Shown: positions 1-5,237 of the stretch, one piece after another
Layout: each line of letters begins with the position of its first letter
How positions within the stretch are numbered: position 1 is the stretch's first letter
From: Clostridia bacterium
GTDB taxonomy: Bacteria; Bacillota; Clostridia; Christensenellales; CAG-1252
Direction of reading: 5' to 3'
Length of the DNA: 5,237 nucleotides
NCBI GenBank assembly: GCA_009928745.1
Contig: SACC01000117.1
Coordinates: forward strand, 1 to 5,237
Program-made: the position numbers and the translations under genes
The notes under the pieces: generated by a model
What the model saw: only the letters and a program-made list of their open reading frames with translations
Told to the model about the DNA's origin: nothing
Database searches by the model: none

Positions 1-579
1 GTTGGCTGTCTAGGGCTGGTAAAGGCGCTTAATAACTTTGATCCAAGGCATAAGGTAATGTTCTCAACCTATGCAGTACGTATGATTATAGGCGAGATCA
101 GACGCTATATACGCGAATGGTCGTCGTTGAAGGTTAACCGTAGTCTTAGAGATACTGCGTATCAGGCAATGCAGGCGCGTGAAAGGCTGCTCGCAAGCGA
201 TATTGAGGATCCAACGCTTCACGACATTGCCGCTGAGATGAAAGTGCCAATAAGAGAAGTGGTCTGCGCTCTCGACGCGATTGCTGACCCAATATCATTA
301 TATGAGCCTGCTTTCAATGACGGCGAAGACTCGTTGCTCGTTATGGATCAGTTATCAGACGGAAAACTTCAGGAAGAAAGATGGGTGGAGATGCTCGACT
401 TAAAAAATGCCATAAGAAGTTTGCCGTCAAAAGAAAAAGATGTGCTAATGATGAGGTATTTTGAAGGTAAAACACAGATTGAGGTATCCACTATATCGGG
501 AATATCCCAAGCGCAGGTATCCCGCCTAGAAAATAATGCGATAGCCAAGTTGCGAAGAGATATTGCAGAGGTATACTAA
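1..579 (+). CDS. sigG: RNA polymerase sporulation sigma factor SigG, 5' end off window
   Basis: Forespore-specific sigma factor that directs core RNA polymerase to late forespore genes after engulfment. The reading frame is open from base 1 and 192 residues are visible. B. subtilis SigG is about 260 residues, so roughly 65 N-terminal residues (region 1/2.1) lie off the left edge. The Met at 58 is internal, not the start, because the frame upstream reads as conserved region 2 (GCLGLVKALNNFDP). Visible in order: FSTYAV and MIIGEIRRYI (regions 2.3-2.4), RSLRDTAY and RERL (region 3), the SigG-typical ALDAI-DP-SL-EP and VMDQLSD, then the region 4.2 helix-turn-helix GKTQIEV...GISQAQVSRLE (about nt 469-537). 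The ALDAI and YEP blocks fit SigG better than SigF. Odd residues: AVRM where AVPM is usual, and REWSSLKVNRS at 112-144 where family members have RDNNPIRVSRS. It ends TAA and converges on sigE. The identity call is strong; it rests on recalled family sequence, not a search. Confidence 0.93.
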   Translation, partial: VGCLGLVKALNNFDPRHKVMFSTYAVRMIIGEIRRYIREWSSLKVNRSLRDTAYQAMQARERLLASDIEDPTLHDIAAEMKVPIREVVCALDAIADPISLYEPAFNDGEDSLLVMDQLSDGKLQEERWVEMLDLKNAIRSLPSKEKDVLMMRYFEGKTQIEVSTISGISQAQVSRLENNAIAKLRRDIAEVY

Positions 580-774
580 TATATTCACCTTCTTAAAAAT
601 ACTACCGACGGGCGTATTAATATTTTTAATATTATCAACTATAAAAGGTCTATTCGCGCTCTTTAAGCATTTGCGCAAAAAGGACTACTAGGGATAAAAT
701 AAAATCAAATAAATTTTAGCTCTACTTCACTCGTTAGACAAATTCTATATTATTTTGTTTTTGGTTATTGCTTC
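580..774. other. Convergent intergenic spacer between sigG and sigE
   Basis: This AT-rich gap of 195 bp lies between the stop codons of two convergent genes, so terminators for both are expected. No open frame of note. The best hairpin for sigG has arms AATAC (598-602) and GTATT (614-618), an inner CC/GG pairing at 605-606 and 611-612, and a run of five T at 623-627. It is weak, with few G-C pairs. A second possible pairing, GCGC at 656-659 with GCGC at 673-676, has a 13-nt loop and is followed on the plus strand by A, not T. No clear terminator for sigE was found. Confidence 0.4.
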
Positions 775-1485
775 TCAAATAAACTTGGACATTTCCTTGC
801 GAAGTTTTATGAGCACTTTTTTCTCCAGTCTGGATATGTACGATTGAGATATGCCCATCATGTCGGCTATCTCTTTTTGTGTTTTTTCCTCTGTATTCAT
901 TAATCCGTACCGCAGTTTCATAATAAGAATCTCGCGCGGATTAAGTTTGTAAAAGGATTTATACAATATATCTATTTCCGCTTTCTTTTCCATTTCCTTG
1001 GATATTGCGTCGGGGTCTGTGCCGATTATATCTCCCAGTAAAAGCTCGTTGCCCTCCCAATCGGTGTTGAGCGGCTCATCAAGTGATATTTCACATTTTT
1101 GCTTAACAGTTTTCCGCAGATACATTAATATTTCATTCTCAATGCAGCGACTGGCAAATGTTGCAAGCTTTATGTTGCGCTCCACATTGAACGAATTTAC
1201 CGCTTTAATTAGTCCTATCGCGCCGACCGACACAAGGTCCGAAGTGTCACTGACACTGCCCTCGAATTTTTTTGCAATATATACCACAAGCCTTAGATTT
1301 CTTTCTATAAGTTCATTTTTTGCGTCCTTGTCGCCTGAGGCAAATCGGGTCAATACTTCCCTTTCTTCCTCTGCCGTCAAGGGTTTTGGAAGCGCCTCCC
1401 CGTACATATAGTCTACAGTTTTTTGCTTGCCAAAAACATCGAACAGGCTTATAAACCATCTAAAAAATCTTTTAATCAACTGCAT
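775..1485 (-). CDS. sigE: Pro-sigma-E, mother-cell sporulation sigma factor
   Basis: Mother-cell sigma factor made as an inactive precursor and activated by SpoIIGA cleavage. It has 236 residues against 239 in B. subtilis, so it is full length. Residues 1-24 form a basic, aromatic amphipathic pro-sequence (MQLIKRFFRWFISLF) that in the family holds the precursor at the membrane. The expected cleavage zone is about residues 25-30 (DYMYGE), just before the conserved EALP. Region 2 follows: IERNLRLVVYIAKKFE (60-75), VGAIGLIKAVNSFN (87-100) and KLATFASRCIENEILMYLR (106-124). Then come SLDEPLNTDWEGNELLLGD (134-152) and the region 4.2 helix-turn-helix KTQKEIADMMGISQSYISRL (201-220). Start: ATG with GGGAGG four bases upstream, overlapping the spoIIGA end. 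It has no promoter of its own that I can see and is probably translated coupled to spoIIGA. Odd: residues 124-133 read RKTVKQKCEI where the family usually has RRNNK-R-EV. Confidence 0.96.
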   Translation of the reverse strand: MQLIKRFFRWFISLFDVFGKQKTVDYMYGEALPKPLTAEEEREVLTRFASGDKDAKNELIERNLRLVVYIAKKFEGSVSDTSDLVSVGAIGLIKAVNSFNVERNIKLATFASRCIENEILMYLRKTVKQKCEISLDEPLNTDWEGNELLLGDIIGTDPDAISKEMEKKAEIDILYKSFYKLNPREILIMKLRYGLMNTEEKTQKEIADMMGISQSYISRLEKKVLIKLRKEMSKFI

Positions 1486-2270
1486 AAATCCTCCCAGCCG
1501 CCAGTAAATAGAATCACCTCGTATCCCTCAAAATGTCTTTCAGTCAGCGCCGCGCACACATAATTAATTGTATTCGACTTGTCCCTGTAATATATCTTAA
1601 TTTTTTCGAGAATTACCGTATCAAATTCGCTCTGTCCGTTGATTGTGGTAACAGACAACATATTACCTTTGGGACAGTCGCGGAATTTTTGTGACAGCTC
1701 ACCGCCGAGTATTACTACCCCCTGCCCCTTATCGTCCTTAAGACGGTTGCCGGTATCGAGCAGTCCGTTAGTAGTAACGGCAATGTTGCCGTATACCAAA
1801 TCCACCTTTGCAACGCTCTCGCTAATCGACCTTTCGATAAGCAATCCTTTTATCTGTCTCGCGCAGTAAAGTAATAAAATAGCCGCAAAAGCCGATATGC
1901 CGATAAGCCCGCCCTTATCGTACACAAAAGTATTCATTATGGAACTTGCTTTCATATTGAAGGCAAGGACTATAATTCCTGCAAGTACTACTGACACTAA
2001 CGCATATATCAGCAGCGTTGCATAAAACTTTTTGGCGCTCTTGAAGTGTCTTAATACTATTACGCTGCCAGCAAGCGCCGCAAGTTTATACGGTATTGCT
2101 ATGTAATACGGAATGTATGGCAAGAATACCGCGAATGCCGTCCCAACAGCGGCGGATAATAGTAATTTTTTCATGCTTGTCTCTACTTTCAAAAATGCTA
2201 AAGTAGTATAACCGATAAGGTAATCCAACATAAAATTATCTATTATTAACAGCTCAATATATACCGTCAT
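1476..2270 (-). CDS. spoIIGA: Sporulation sigma-E processing peptidase SpoIIGA
   Basis: Membrane-embedded aspartic protease of the mother cell that cleaves pro-SigE after receiving the forespore SpoIIR signal at the septum. It has 264 residues. The N-terminus MTVYIELLIIDNFMLDYLIG is the family hallmark and fixes the start, although the leader (TTAATCT) shows no Shine-Dalgarno sequence. About five membrane segments are visible: roughly 6-26, 36-55, 57-74, 83-105 and 121-139. The cytoplasmic protease half begins near 150 and holds the catalytic motif GLLDTGN, with Asp172-Thr173-Gly174 at nt 1749-1757, matching the essential Asp183 of B. subtilis SpoIIGA. The region VVILGGEL follows. Odd: B. subtilis SpoIIGA has 309 residues, and here the end (LFTGGWEDLCS) seems shortened and replaced by sequence that encodes the sigE ribosome binding site. 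The prolines often seen after DTGN-L-DP are also missing (LKDDKGQG). First gene of the spoIIGA-sigE operon. Confidence 0.93.
   Translation of the reverse strand: MTVYIELLIIDNFMLDYLIGYTTLAFLKVETSMKKLLLSAAVGTAFAVFLPYIPYYIAIPYKLAALAGSVIVLRHFKSAKKFYATLLIYALVSVVLAGIIVLAFNMKASSIMNTFVYDKGGLIGISAFAAILLLYCARQIKGLLIERSISESVAKVDLVYGNIAVTTNGLLDTGNRLKDDKGQGVVILGGELSQKFRDCPKGNMLSVTTINGQSEFDTVILEKIKIYYRDKSNTINYVCAALTERHFEGYEVILFTGGWEDLCS
1490..1495 (-). promoter_or_regulatory. Ribosome binding site of sigE inside the spoIIGA 3' end
   Basis: The minus strand reads GGGAGG, four bases (ATTT) before the sigE ATG. The site lies in the last codons of spoIIGA, so SpoIIGA residues GGWEDL are encoded by the sigE ribosome binding site and start codon. 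With the 10-bp overlap (1476-1485) this fixes the sigE start and suggests translational coupling of protease and substrate. Confidence 0.85.
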
Positions 2271-2286
2271 AGATTAATTTTAATAT

Positions 2287-2320
2287 TTTATATAAAATAT
2301 ATAATGTTTATTTGTGTCGA
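2287..2320 (-). promoter_or_regulatory. Candidate SigA/Spo0A promoter of spoIIGA-sigE with 22-bp spacer
   Basis: On the minus strand a -35-like TCGACA (2315-2320; one mismatch to TTGACA) and a -10-like TATAAA (2287-2292) are separated by 22 bp. A 22-bp spacer is the known peculiarity of the B. subtilis spoIIG promoter, which needs Spo0A~P. The predicted start near 2280 would leave a leader of only about 10 nt before the ATG at 2270. Because the stretch is nearly all A and T, other -10 registers exist: TATATA at a 20-bp spacer and TATATT at a 13-bp spacer. Confidence 0.55.
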
Positions 2321-2321
2321 A
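2315..2321 (+). promoter_or_regulatory. Spo0A box
   Basis: TGTCGAA on the plus strand (TTCGACA on the minus strand) matches the Spo0A consensus TGNCGAA at every position. It lies 45 bp upstream of the spoIIGA start and overlaps the proposed -35 element, as Spo0A boxes do at the B. subtilis spoIIG promoter. No good second box is seen 10 bp further upstream. Confidence 0.7.
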
Positions 2322-2385
2322 AAATCATATAATTAGTCTTATCAAAATTAAGAAAAAAGTTACAAATACTTCTTATGTTGATGGG

Positions 2386-2408
2386 AATAAAGCAATTACC
2401 GCTTTATT
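2386..2408. repeat. Inverted repeat, 8-bp arms, 7-nt loop
   Basis: Perfect arms AATAAAGC (2386-2393) and GCTTTATT (2401-2408) around AATTACC. It lies between the unknown gene and the spoIIGA promoter, about 65 bp upstream of the Spo0A box. No T-run follows on either strand, so a classical terminator is unlikely. It could be a weak hairpin or a protein-binding site; the function is unknown. Confidence 0.5.
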
Positions 2409-2423
2409 AAAATAATCAAGATC

Positions 2424-2472
2424 TAAGTAAACAGTAAAAATATAAATAGCATTAATTTTTACTGTTTACTTA
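2424..2472. repeat. Inverted repeat with 18-bp perfect arms at the 3' end of the unknown gene
   Basis: Arms at 2424-2441 and 2455-2472 are perfect reverse complements (core AGTAAACAGT / ACTGTTTACT) around a 13-nt loop. The right arm includes the stop codon of the unknown gene (2470-2472), so the transcript would fold into a long hairpin directly at its end. The A and T runs are inside the stem next to the loop and no U-tract follows, so it is not a textbook intrinsic terminator. It may still end or protect the transcript. Confidence 0.75.
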
Positions 2473-3213
2473 CTTAATAATATTTGCTTTTACCAGCATA
2501 TTTTTAATAAATCTTATTGTCTTGTCATATTGATTTGAACTTAGCTTTTTTCTGCCATATCCAAACGCAAAGCATTTTTCCTTTTTGTCATAAAGAATCA
2601 ATACTACATTTGCCAAGTTTCTCTTGGAAACAGTATTCAAATATTTAAAACTTAATTGCATATCTAATAAAACATCTTGAATTTTCTGTGTTATCTCGTC
2701 TACAAATAATATTGTTACCAGATGTTCTGCCGGACGCAAAAAAACTATTTTATCGGATTTTTCAGATACTTTTCCCGCATCTTCTATCATTTTTTTAAGA
2801 CCTTTTTCGACATTGCTTGTTTGCTCAATGCCAATTATCAAACGTATTAATCCATTAGACAAAAACAGTTTGTTTTTTAAAAAAAAGTTTCCTTCTTTTT
2901 TAAAACTGTTATCTGTCAACATAGTAGAAAGGGAAAGAATATCTGTGTCCGCGTTGATTATTTCCAAGCCTTTATCTTTAATTTTCTTTGCTTCACGTTC
3001 ATACTCGAATTCGGATAATTCAGTATAATTTTTTAATATAATAAATATAGCTATGCCTACCAACAATGCAAAAAAACCAATACTAGCAGGCACATAAACA
3101 TTTGTTATTGAGCCGCTTTCATTCATTGCTATCGCCGCAAGCATACAGCCTGCGCCTATTAAAAACAGCAATATGCAAGTACCGATTATTATTATGTATT
3201 TCTTTTTATTCAT
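2470..3213 (-). CDS. Unrecognised two-TM membrane protein
   Basis: I do not recognise this 247-residue protein. Seen in it: a basic start (MNKKK), a hydrophobic helix at about 6-29, a short loop (NESGSITNVYVPAS), a second helix at about 43-60, then about 185 charged, mostly soluble residues. The expected topology is a hairpin in the membrane with N- and C-termini in the cytoplasm. The soluble part looks like alternating strands and helices; no catalytic or nucleotide-binding motif is visible. The start is supported by GAGGAG (3219-3224) five bases before the ATG. It follows the ftsZ terminator, so it probably has its own promoter; TATACA at 3254-3259 could be a -10, without a good -35. Composition differs from its neighbours: six 60-base rows counted by hand total 108 G+C of 360, against 169 of 360 in six rows of sigE, spoIIGA and ftsZ. 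B. subtilis also has unrelated genes between ftsZ and spoIIGA, so position alone does not imply function. Confidence 0.85.
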   Translation of the reverse strand: MNKKKYIIIIGTCILLFLIGAGCMLAAIAMNESGSITNVYVPASIGFFALLVGIAIFIILKNYTELSEFEYEREAKKIKDKGLEIINADTDILSLSTMLTDNSFKKEGNFFLKNKLFLSNGLIRLIIGIEQTSNVEKGLKKMIEDAGKVSEKSDKIVFLRPAEHLVTILFVDEITQKIQDVLLDMQLSFKYLNTVSKRNLANVVLILYDKKEKCFAFGYGRKKLSSNQYDKTIRFIKNMLVKANIIK

Positions 3214-3258
3214 TCTTACTCCTCTTTTGAAATGTCTCTGTAAGACTGTGGAATGTAT

Positions 3259-3288
3259 AAAAGAACCCTTTAAAATTAATAAAGGGTT
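3259..3288 (-). terminator. Rho-independent terminator of ftsZ, possibly bidirectional
   Basis: Arms AACCCTTTA (3264-3272) and TAAAGGGTT (3280-3288) form a 9-bp stem with a 7-nt loop. On the minus strand the stem is followed by CTTTTA, a short U-tract, about 63 nt after the ftsZ stop. On the plus strand TTTT (3287-3290) closes the stem as well, so it may work both ways. It separates ftsAZ from the unknown gene. Confidence 0.75.
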
Positions 3289-3350
3289 TTAAATTAAAAA
3301 ATCATATAGCAAGTTGCATTTTTTTAAGATTATATATCAAAAGCATCAAT

Positions 3351-4568
3351 TTATTTTTTTAATTTTCTCATAAAAGGAGGAAGGTCGTTATCGGAGATAA
3401 GTATCCTGCCTTTATCAATGTTGGGTTCGCCCTTCGGCGCAACGGGAGGGTTATAAGTTCTCTTCTCATCTCTGGGGAATAAGCTGGGCTTGTCCTCTTC
3501 GCTGTTCATATCAGGCATTGATATTGCAGCAGCAGCCGGTTCTACGTATGATTGAGGATGCATATTATCGCCTGTCGGTCTGAAGCCGGTTGCGATAACT
3601 GTTATCGTAACCTTATTGCCAAGACTTTCGTCAACATTAGCGCCGAATATCACATTCGCTCCTACATCCAATACTTCCTGTACTAATCTGCCAGCTTCGC
3701 TAACCTCTTGAATAGTAAGATCTGCGCCACCTGTTACATTGATAATTATACCTGTGGATTCGTTAATAGTAGTCTCCAAAAGCTGATTATTGACAGCCAT
3801 GCGAACCGCCTGCAATGTGCGCTGCTCGCCCTCGCCTATGCCTATACCGATATGCGCGTAGCCTTTCTCTTTCATTATCGTGCATACGTCGGCAAAATCA
3901 AGGTTGATCATTGCGGGTTTTACGATAAGATCGGCTATACCCTGAATACCTTGTCTCAAAACCTCGTCCGCGCATCTGAACGCTTCCATAATGGGAGTGC
4001 CTTTTGGCACAACCGATAGAAGTTTTTCGTTAGGGATAACAAGTAGTGTGTCTACATATTTTCTTAATTCTTTAATGCCTGCCTCGGCGTTAGCCATACG
4101 GCGCGAGCCTTCAAACTTAAACGGCTTGGTAACGACTGCTACTGTAAGTATGTTCTTTTCCTTAGCGATGCTTGCAATAACCGGAGCAGCGCCAGTACCT
4201 GTGCCTCCGCCCATACCGGCTGTGATGAATAACAGATTAACGCCTTCAAGCAACTCTTCGATGCTCTCACGGCTCTCTTCAGCCGCCTTTCTGCCTATAT
4301 CGGGATCAGCGCCTGCGCCTAAGCCCCTTGTCAGCTTCTCGCCTATCTGCATCTTGTGACGGGATTTTGAGGTAAATAATGCCTGCTTGTCCGTATTAAC
4401 TGCAAGAAACTCCGCGCTGTTGATACCTGCGTCTATCATTCGGTTAACTGCATTATTGCCGCCACCGCCTACTCCAATAACCAATATTTTACAAACATAG
4501 TGACTAAATCTATTAGCGTCACTGCTGTAGTTCTCGTTATTGAACAAGTCGTTATTGTCTATAGTCAT
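3351..4568 (-). CDS. ftsZ: Cell division protein FtsZ
   Basis: Tubulin-like GTPase that polymerises at mid-cell, or near a pole at sporulation, into the division ring. It is a complete 405-residue protein. After a 24-residue N-terminal extension rich in N, D and S comes the Rossmann start with VGGGGNNAVN (33-42), then AVNTDKQAL (56-64), the tubulin signature GGGTGTGAAPVIA (120-132), FEGSRRM (152-158) and the T7 synergy loop NLDFADV (222-228), whose Asp224 and Asp227 correspond to the E. coli catalytic Asp209 and Asp212. The C-terminal GTPase-activating domain reaches about 330 (VTITVIATGF). A variable linker of about 55 residues follows, ending in the conserved tail peptide DLPPFMRKLKK (395-405), which binds FtsA and other partners. 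Start: ATG with GGAGG four bases upstream. It lies 14 bp downstream of ftsA and is surely cotranscribed with it. No missing key residue was noted. Confidence 0.98.
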   Translation of the reverse strand: MTIDNNDLFNNENYSSDANRFSHYVCKILVIGVGGGGNNAVNRMIDAGINSAEFLAVNTDKQALFTSKSRHKMQIGEKLTRGLGAGADPDIGRKAAEESRESIEELLEGVNLLFITAGMGGGTGTGAAPVIASIAKEKNILTVAVVTKPFKFEGSRRMANAEAGIKELRKYVDTLLVIPNEKLLSVVPKGTPIMEAFRCADEVLRQGIQGIADLIVKPAMINLDFADVCTIMKEKGYAHIGIGIGEGEQRTLQAVRMAVNNQLLETTINESTGIIINVTGGADLTIQEVSEAGRLVQEVLDVGANVIFGANVDESLGNKVTITVIATGFRPTGDNMHPQSYVEPAAAAISMPDMNSEEDKPSLFPRDEKRTYNPPVAPKGEPNIDKGRILISDNDLPPFMRKLKK

Positions 4569-4582
4569 AATTCCTCCACTAC

Positions 4583-5237
4583 TTACCTGAATAATTTACT
4601 GAAAAAGCCGCCGCCTTTATCCTCATCCTCTAGCTTGAACGCATATTGCGCCAAACCTATTGCCGAAGCATAATATGGCTTTGCATAATTCGGCGAAATC
4701 GTAGGAACAGCTAATTCAACCACCTTTCCTATGAGTTTGGAAAGATATTCTTTCGCCCCTCTTATGCCGCTTATGCCACCGCCTGAAAGAAACATGTTAA
4801 GGTAAGCGGGAAAGTCAGATTTGGAATAAGATAAGGCTTTCTTTATATAATCCGCAAGTACACGGATATATTGCTGTACTAGCGCATTGACCCTCAATAT
4901 GGGCAAAGACAATGCCTTGCCGTTAACGGTTATATTATACACATCATTTTCGTTAGCGTCAAAGGATAAGTTTACTTTAGTAAATAAAGCGGTACTTTCC
5001 GTGAAAGAAAGGTCGAACTCATCTACGAAAGATGCAACTATATGCGCGCCGCCTAAAGAGAAACTTAACATATGCAGCAAGCCGTCTCCACGCATAACCG
5101 CAACCGTTGTGGTCAAGTATCCTATGTCCGTAAACAGCACATATTTATCTCTCACCTGAGGCTCAAAAAGCCCCAGCATCTCTACGTATGTGGAGTTGGT
5201 ATAGTGCGCGTCGTTTACTCCGCAATCTCTTAATACC
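4583..5237 (-). CDS. ftsA: Cell division protein FtsA, 5' end off window
   Basis: Actin-fold ATPase that tethers FtsZ filaments to the membrane and starts divisome assembly. The frame is open to the right edge (last full codon at 5234-5236), giving 218 residues; the family has about 400-430, so the N-terminal half is missing. The Met at 5179 is internal, since the frame continues upstream as VLRDCGVNDAHYTNSTYVEM. Seen: the second phosphate-binding loop DIGYLTTTVAVMRGDG (nt about 5076-5125) with SFSLGGAHI behind it, then the adenosine-binding motif FLSGGGISGIRGAKEYLSKL and KVVELAVP (nt about 4710-4796). The end FFSKLFR resembles the short amphipathic membrane-targeting helix of FtsA, here joined by an acidic and glycine linker (EDEDKGGG). 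The segment after SLGGAHI (VASFVDEFDLSF) differs from the usual IT-DIA pattern. Identity rests on these motifs plus the adjacent ftsZ. Confidence 0.9.
   Translation of the reverse strand, partial: VLRDCGVNDAHYTNSTYVEMLGLFEPQVRDKYVLFTDIGYLTTTVAVMRGDGLLHMLSFSLGGAHIVASFVDEFDLSFTESTALFTKVNLSFDANENDVYNITVNGKALSLPILRVNALVQQYIRVLADYIKKALSYSKSDFPAYLNMFLSGGGISGIRGAKEYLSKLIGKVVELAVPTISPNYAKPYYASAIGLAQYAFKLEDEDKGGGFFSKLFR

Noticed and set aside
1..579. SigF instead of SigG for the partial sigma factor
   Set aside because: ALDAI-DP-SL-EP, RSLRD-AY and VMDQLSD match SigG better than SigF, and the sigE neighbourhood is that of sigG.
618..634. A/T palindrome in the sigG-sigE spacer
   Set aside because: Pure A/T and short; expected by chance in such a stretch.
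998..1411. Plus-strand open frame of 137 codons opposite sigE
   Set aside because: It lies wholly antisense to a well-conserved sigma factor, and its product is serine-rich with no domain; a shadow frame.
1639..1869. Plus-strand frame of 76 codons opposite spoIIGA
   Set aside because: Antisense to the protease domain with the DTG motif; shadow frame.
2386..2408. Terminator at the 8-bp inverted repeat
   Set aside because: Only two G-C pairs and no T-run after the stem on either strand.
2813..3028. Plus-strand frame of 71 codons opposite the unknown gene
   Set aside because: The minus-strand frame is longer, has a good ribosome binding site and a clear membrane-protein pattern.
3145..3213. 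Lipoprotein signal in the unknown protein (Cys13 or Cys23)
   Set aside because: The residues before both cysteines (IGT-C and GAG-C) do not fit a lipobox, and a second hydrophobic helix follows.
3708..4359. Two plus-strand open frames opposite ftsZ
   Set aside because: Both are antisense to the conserved FtsZ core, including the GTP-binding motifs; no ribosome binding site or recognisable product.
4887..5159. Plus-strand frame of 90 codons opposite ftsA
   Set aside because: Antisense to FtsA motifs; no support.

Overview
The window comes from the chromosome of an endospore-forming Firmicute, most likely a clostridial-type (class Clostridia) organism. The evidence is one cell-division pair (ftsA, ftsZ) next to three sporulation genes (spoIIGA, sigE, sigG), a neighbourhood known from spore formers. 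No mobile element, phage, CRISPR or RNA gene is visible. The genus cannot be named from the sequence alone.

Layout from left to right. Positions 1-579 (+) hold the C-terminal three quarters of sigG, cut by the left edge. A 195-bp gene-free spacer follows. The minus strand then carries sigE (775-1485) and, overlapping it by 10 bp, spoIIGA (1476-2270). Upstream of spoIIGA lies an AT-rich 199-bp gap with a perfect Spo0A box inside a plausible long-spacer promoter, plus two inverted repeats. Next is an unrecognised two-TM membrane protein gene (2470-3213, -), a bidirectional-looking terminator (3259-3288), ftsZ (3351-4568, -) and the 3' two-thirds to half of ftsA (4583 to the right edge, -). On the minus strand the order of transcription is ftsA, ftsZ, terminator, unknown gene, hairpin, promoter, spoIIGA, sigE. 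sigG converges on sigE from the other strand.

How the genes fit together. FtsA and FtsZ build the division ring, which is also used at the asymmetric septum in sporulation. Spo0A~P would turn on spoIIGA-sigE. SpoIIGA is the membrane protease that, after a forespore signal, removes the pro-sequence of SigE to activate it in the mother cell. SigG acts later in the forespore. This is a known system. The points of interest are the inverted sigG, unusual residues at the same place in both sigma factors, the preserved 22-bp promoter spacing, a short SpoIIGA C-terminus, and the AT-rich orphan membrane gene between ftsZ and spoIIGA. I did not find a convincing undescribed system.
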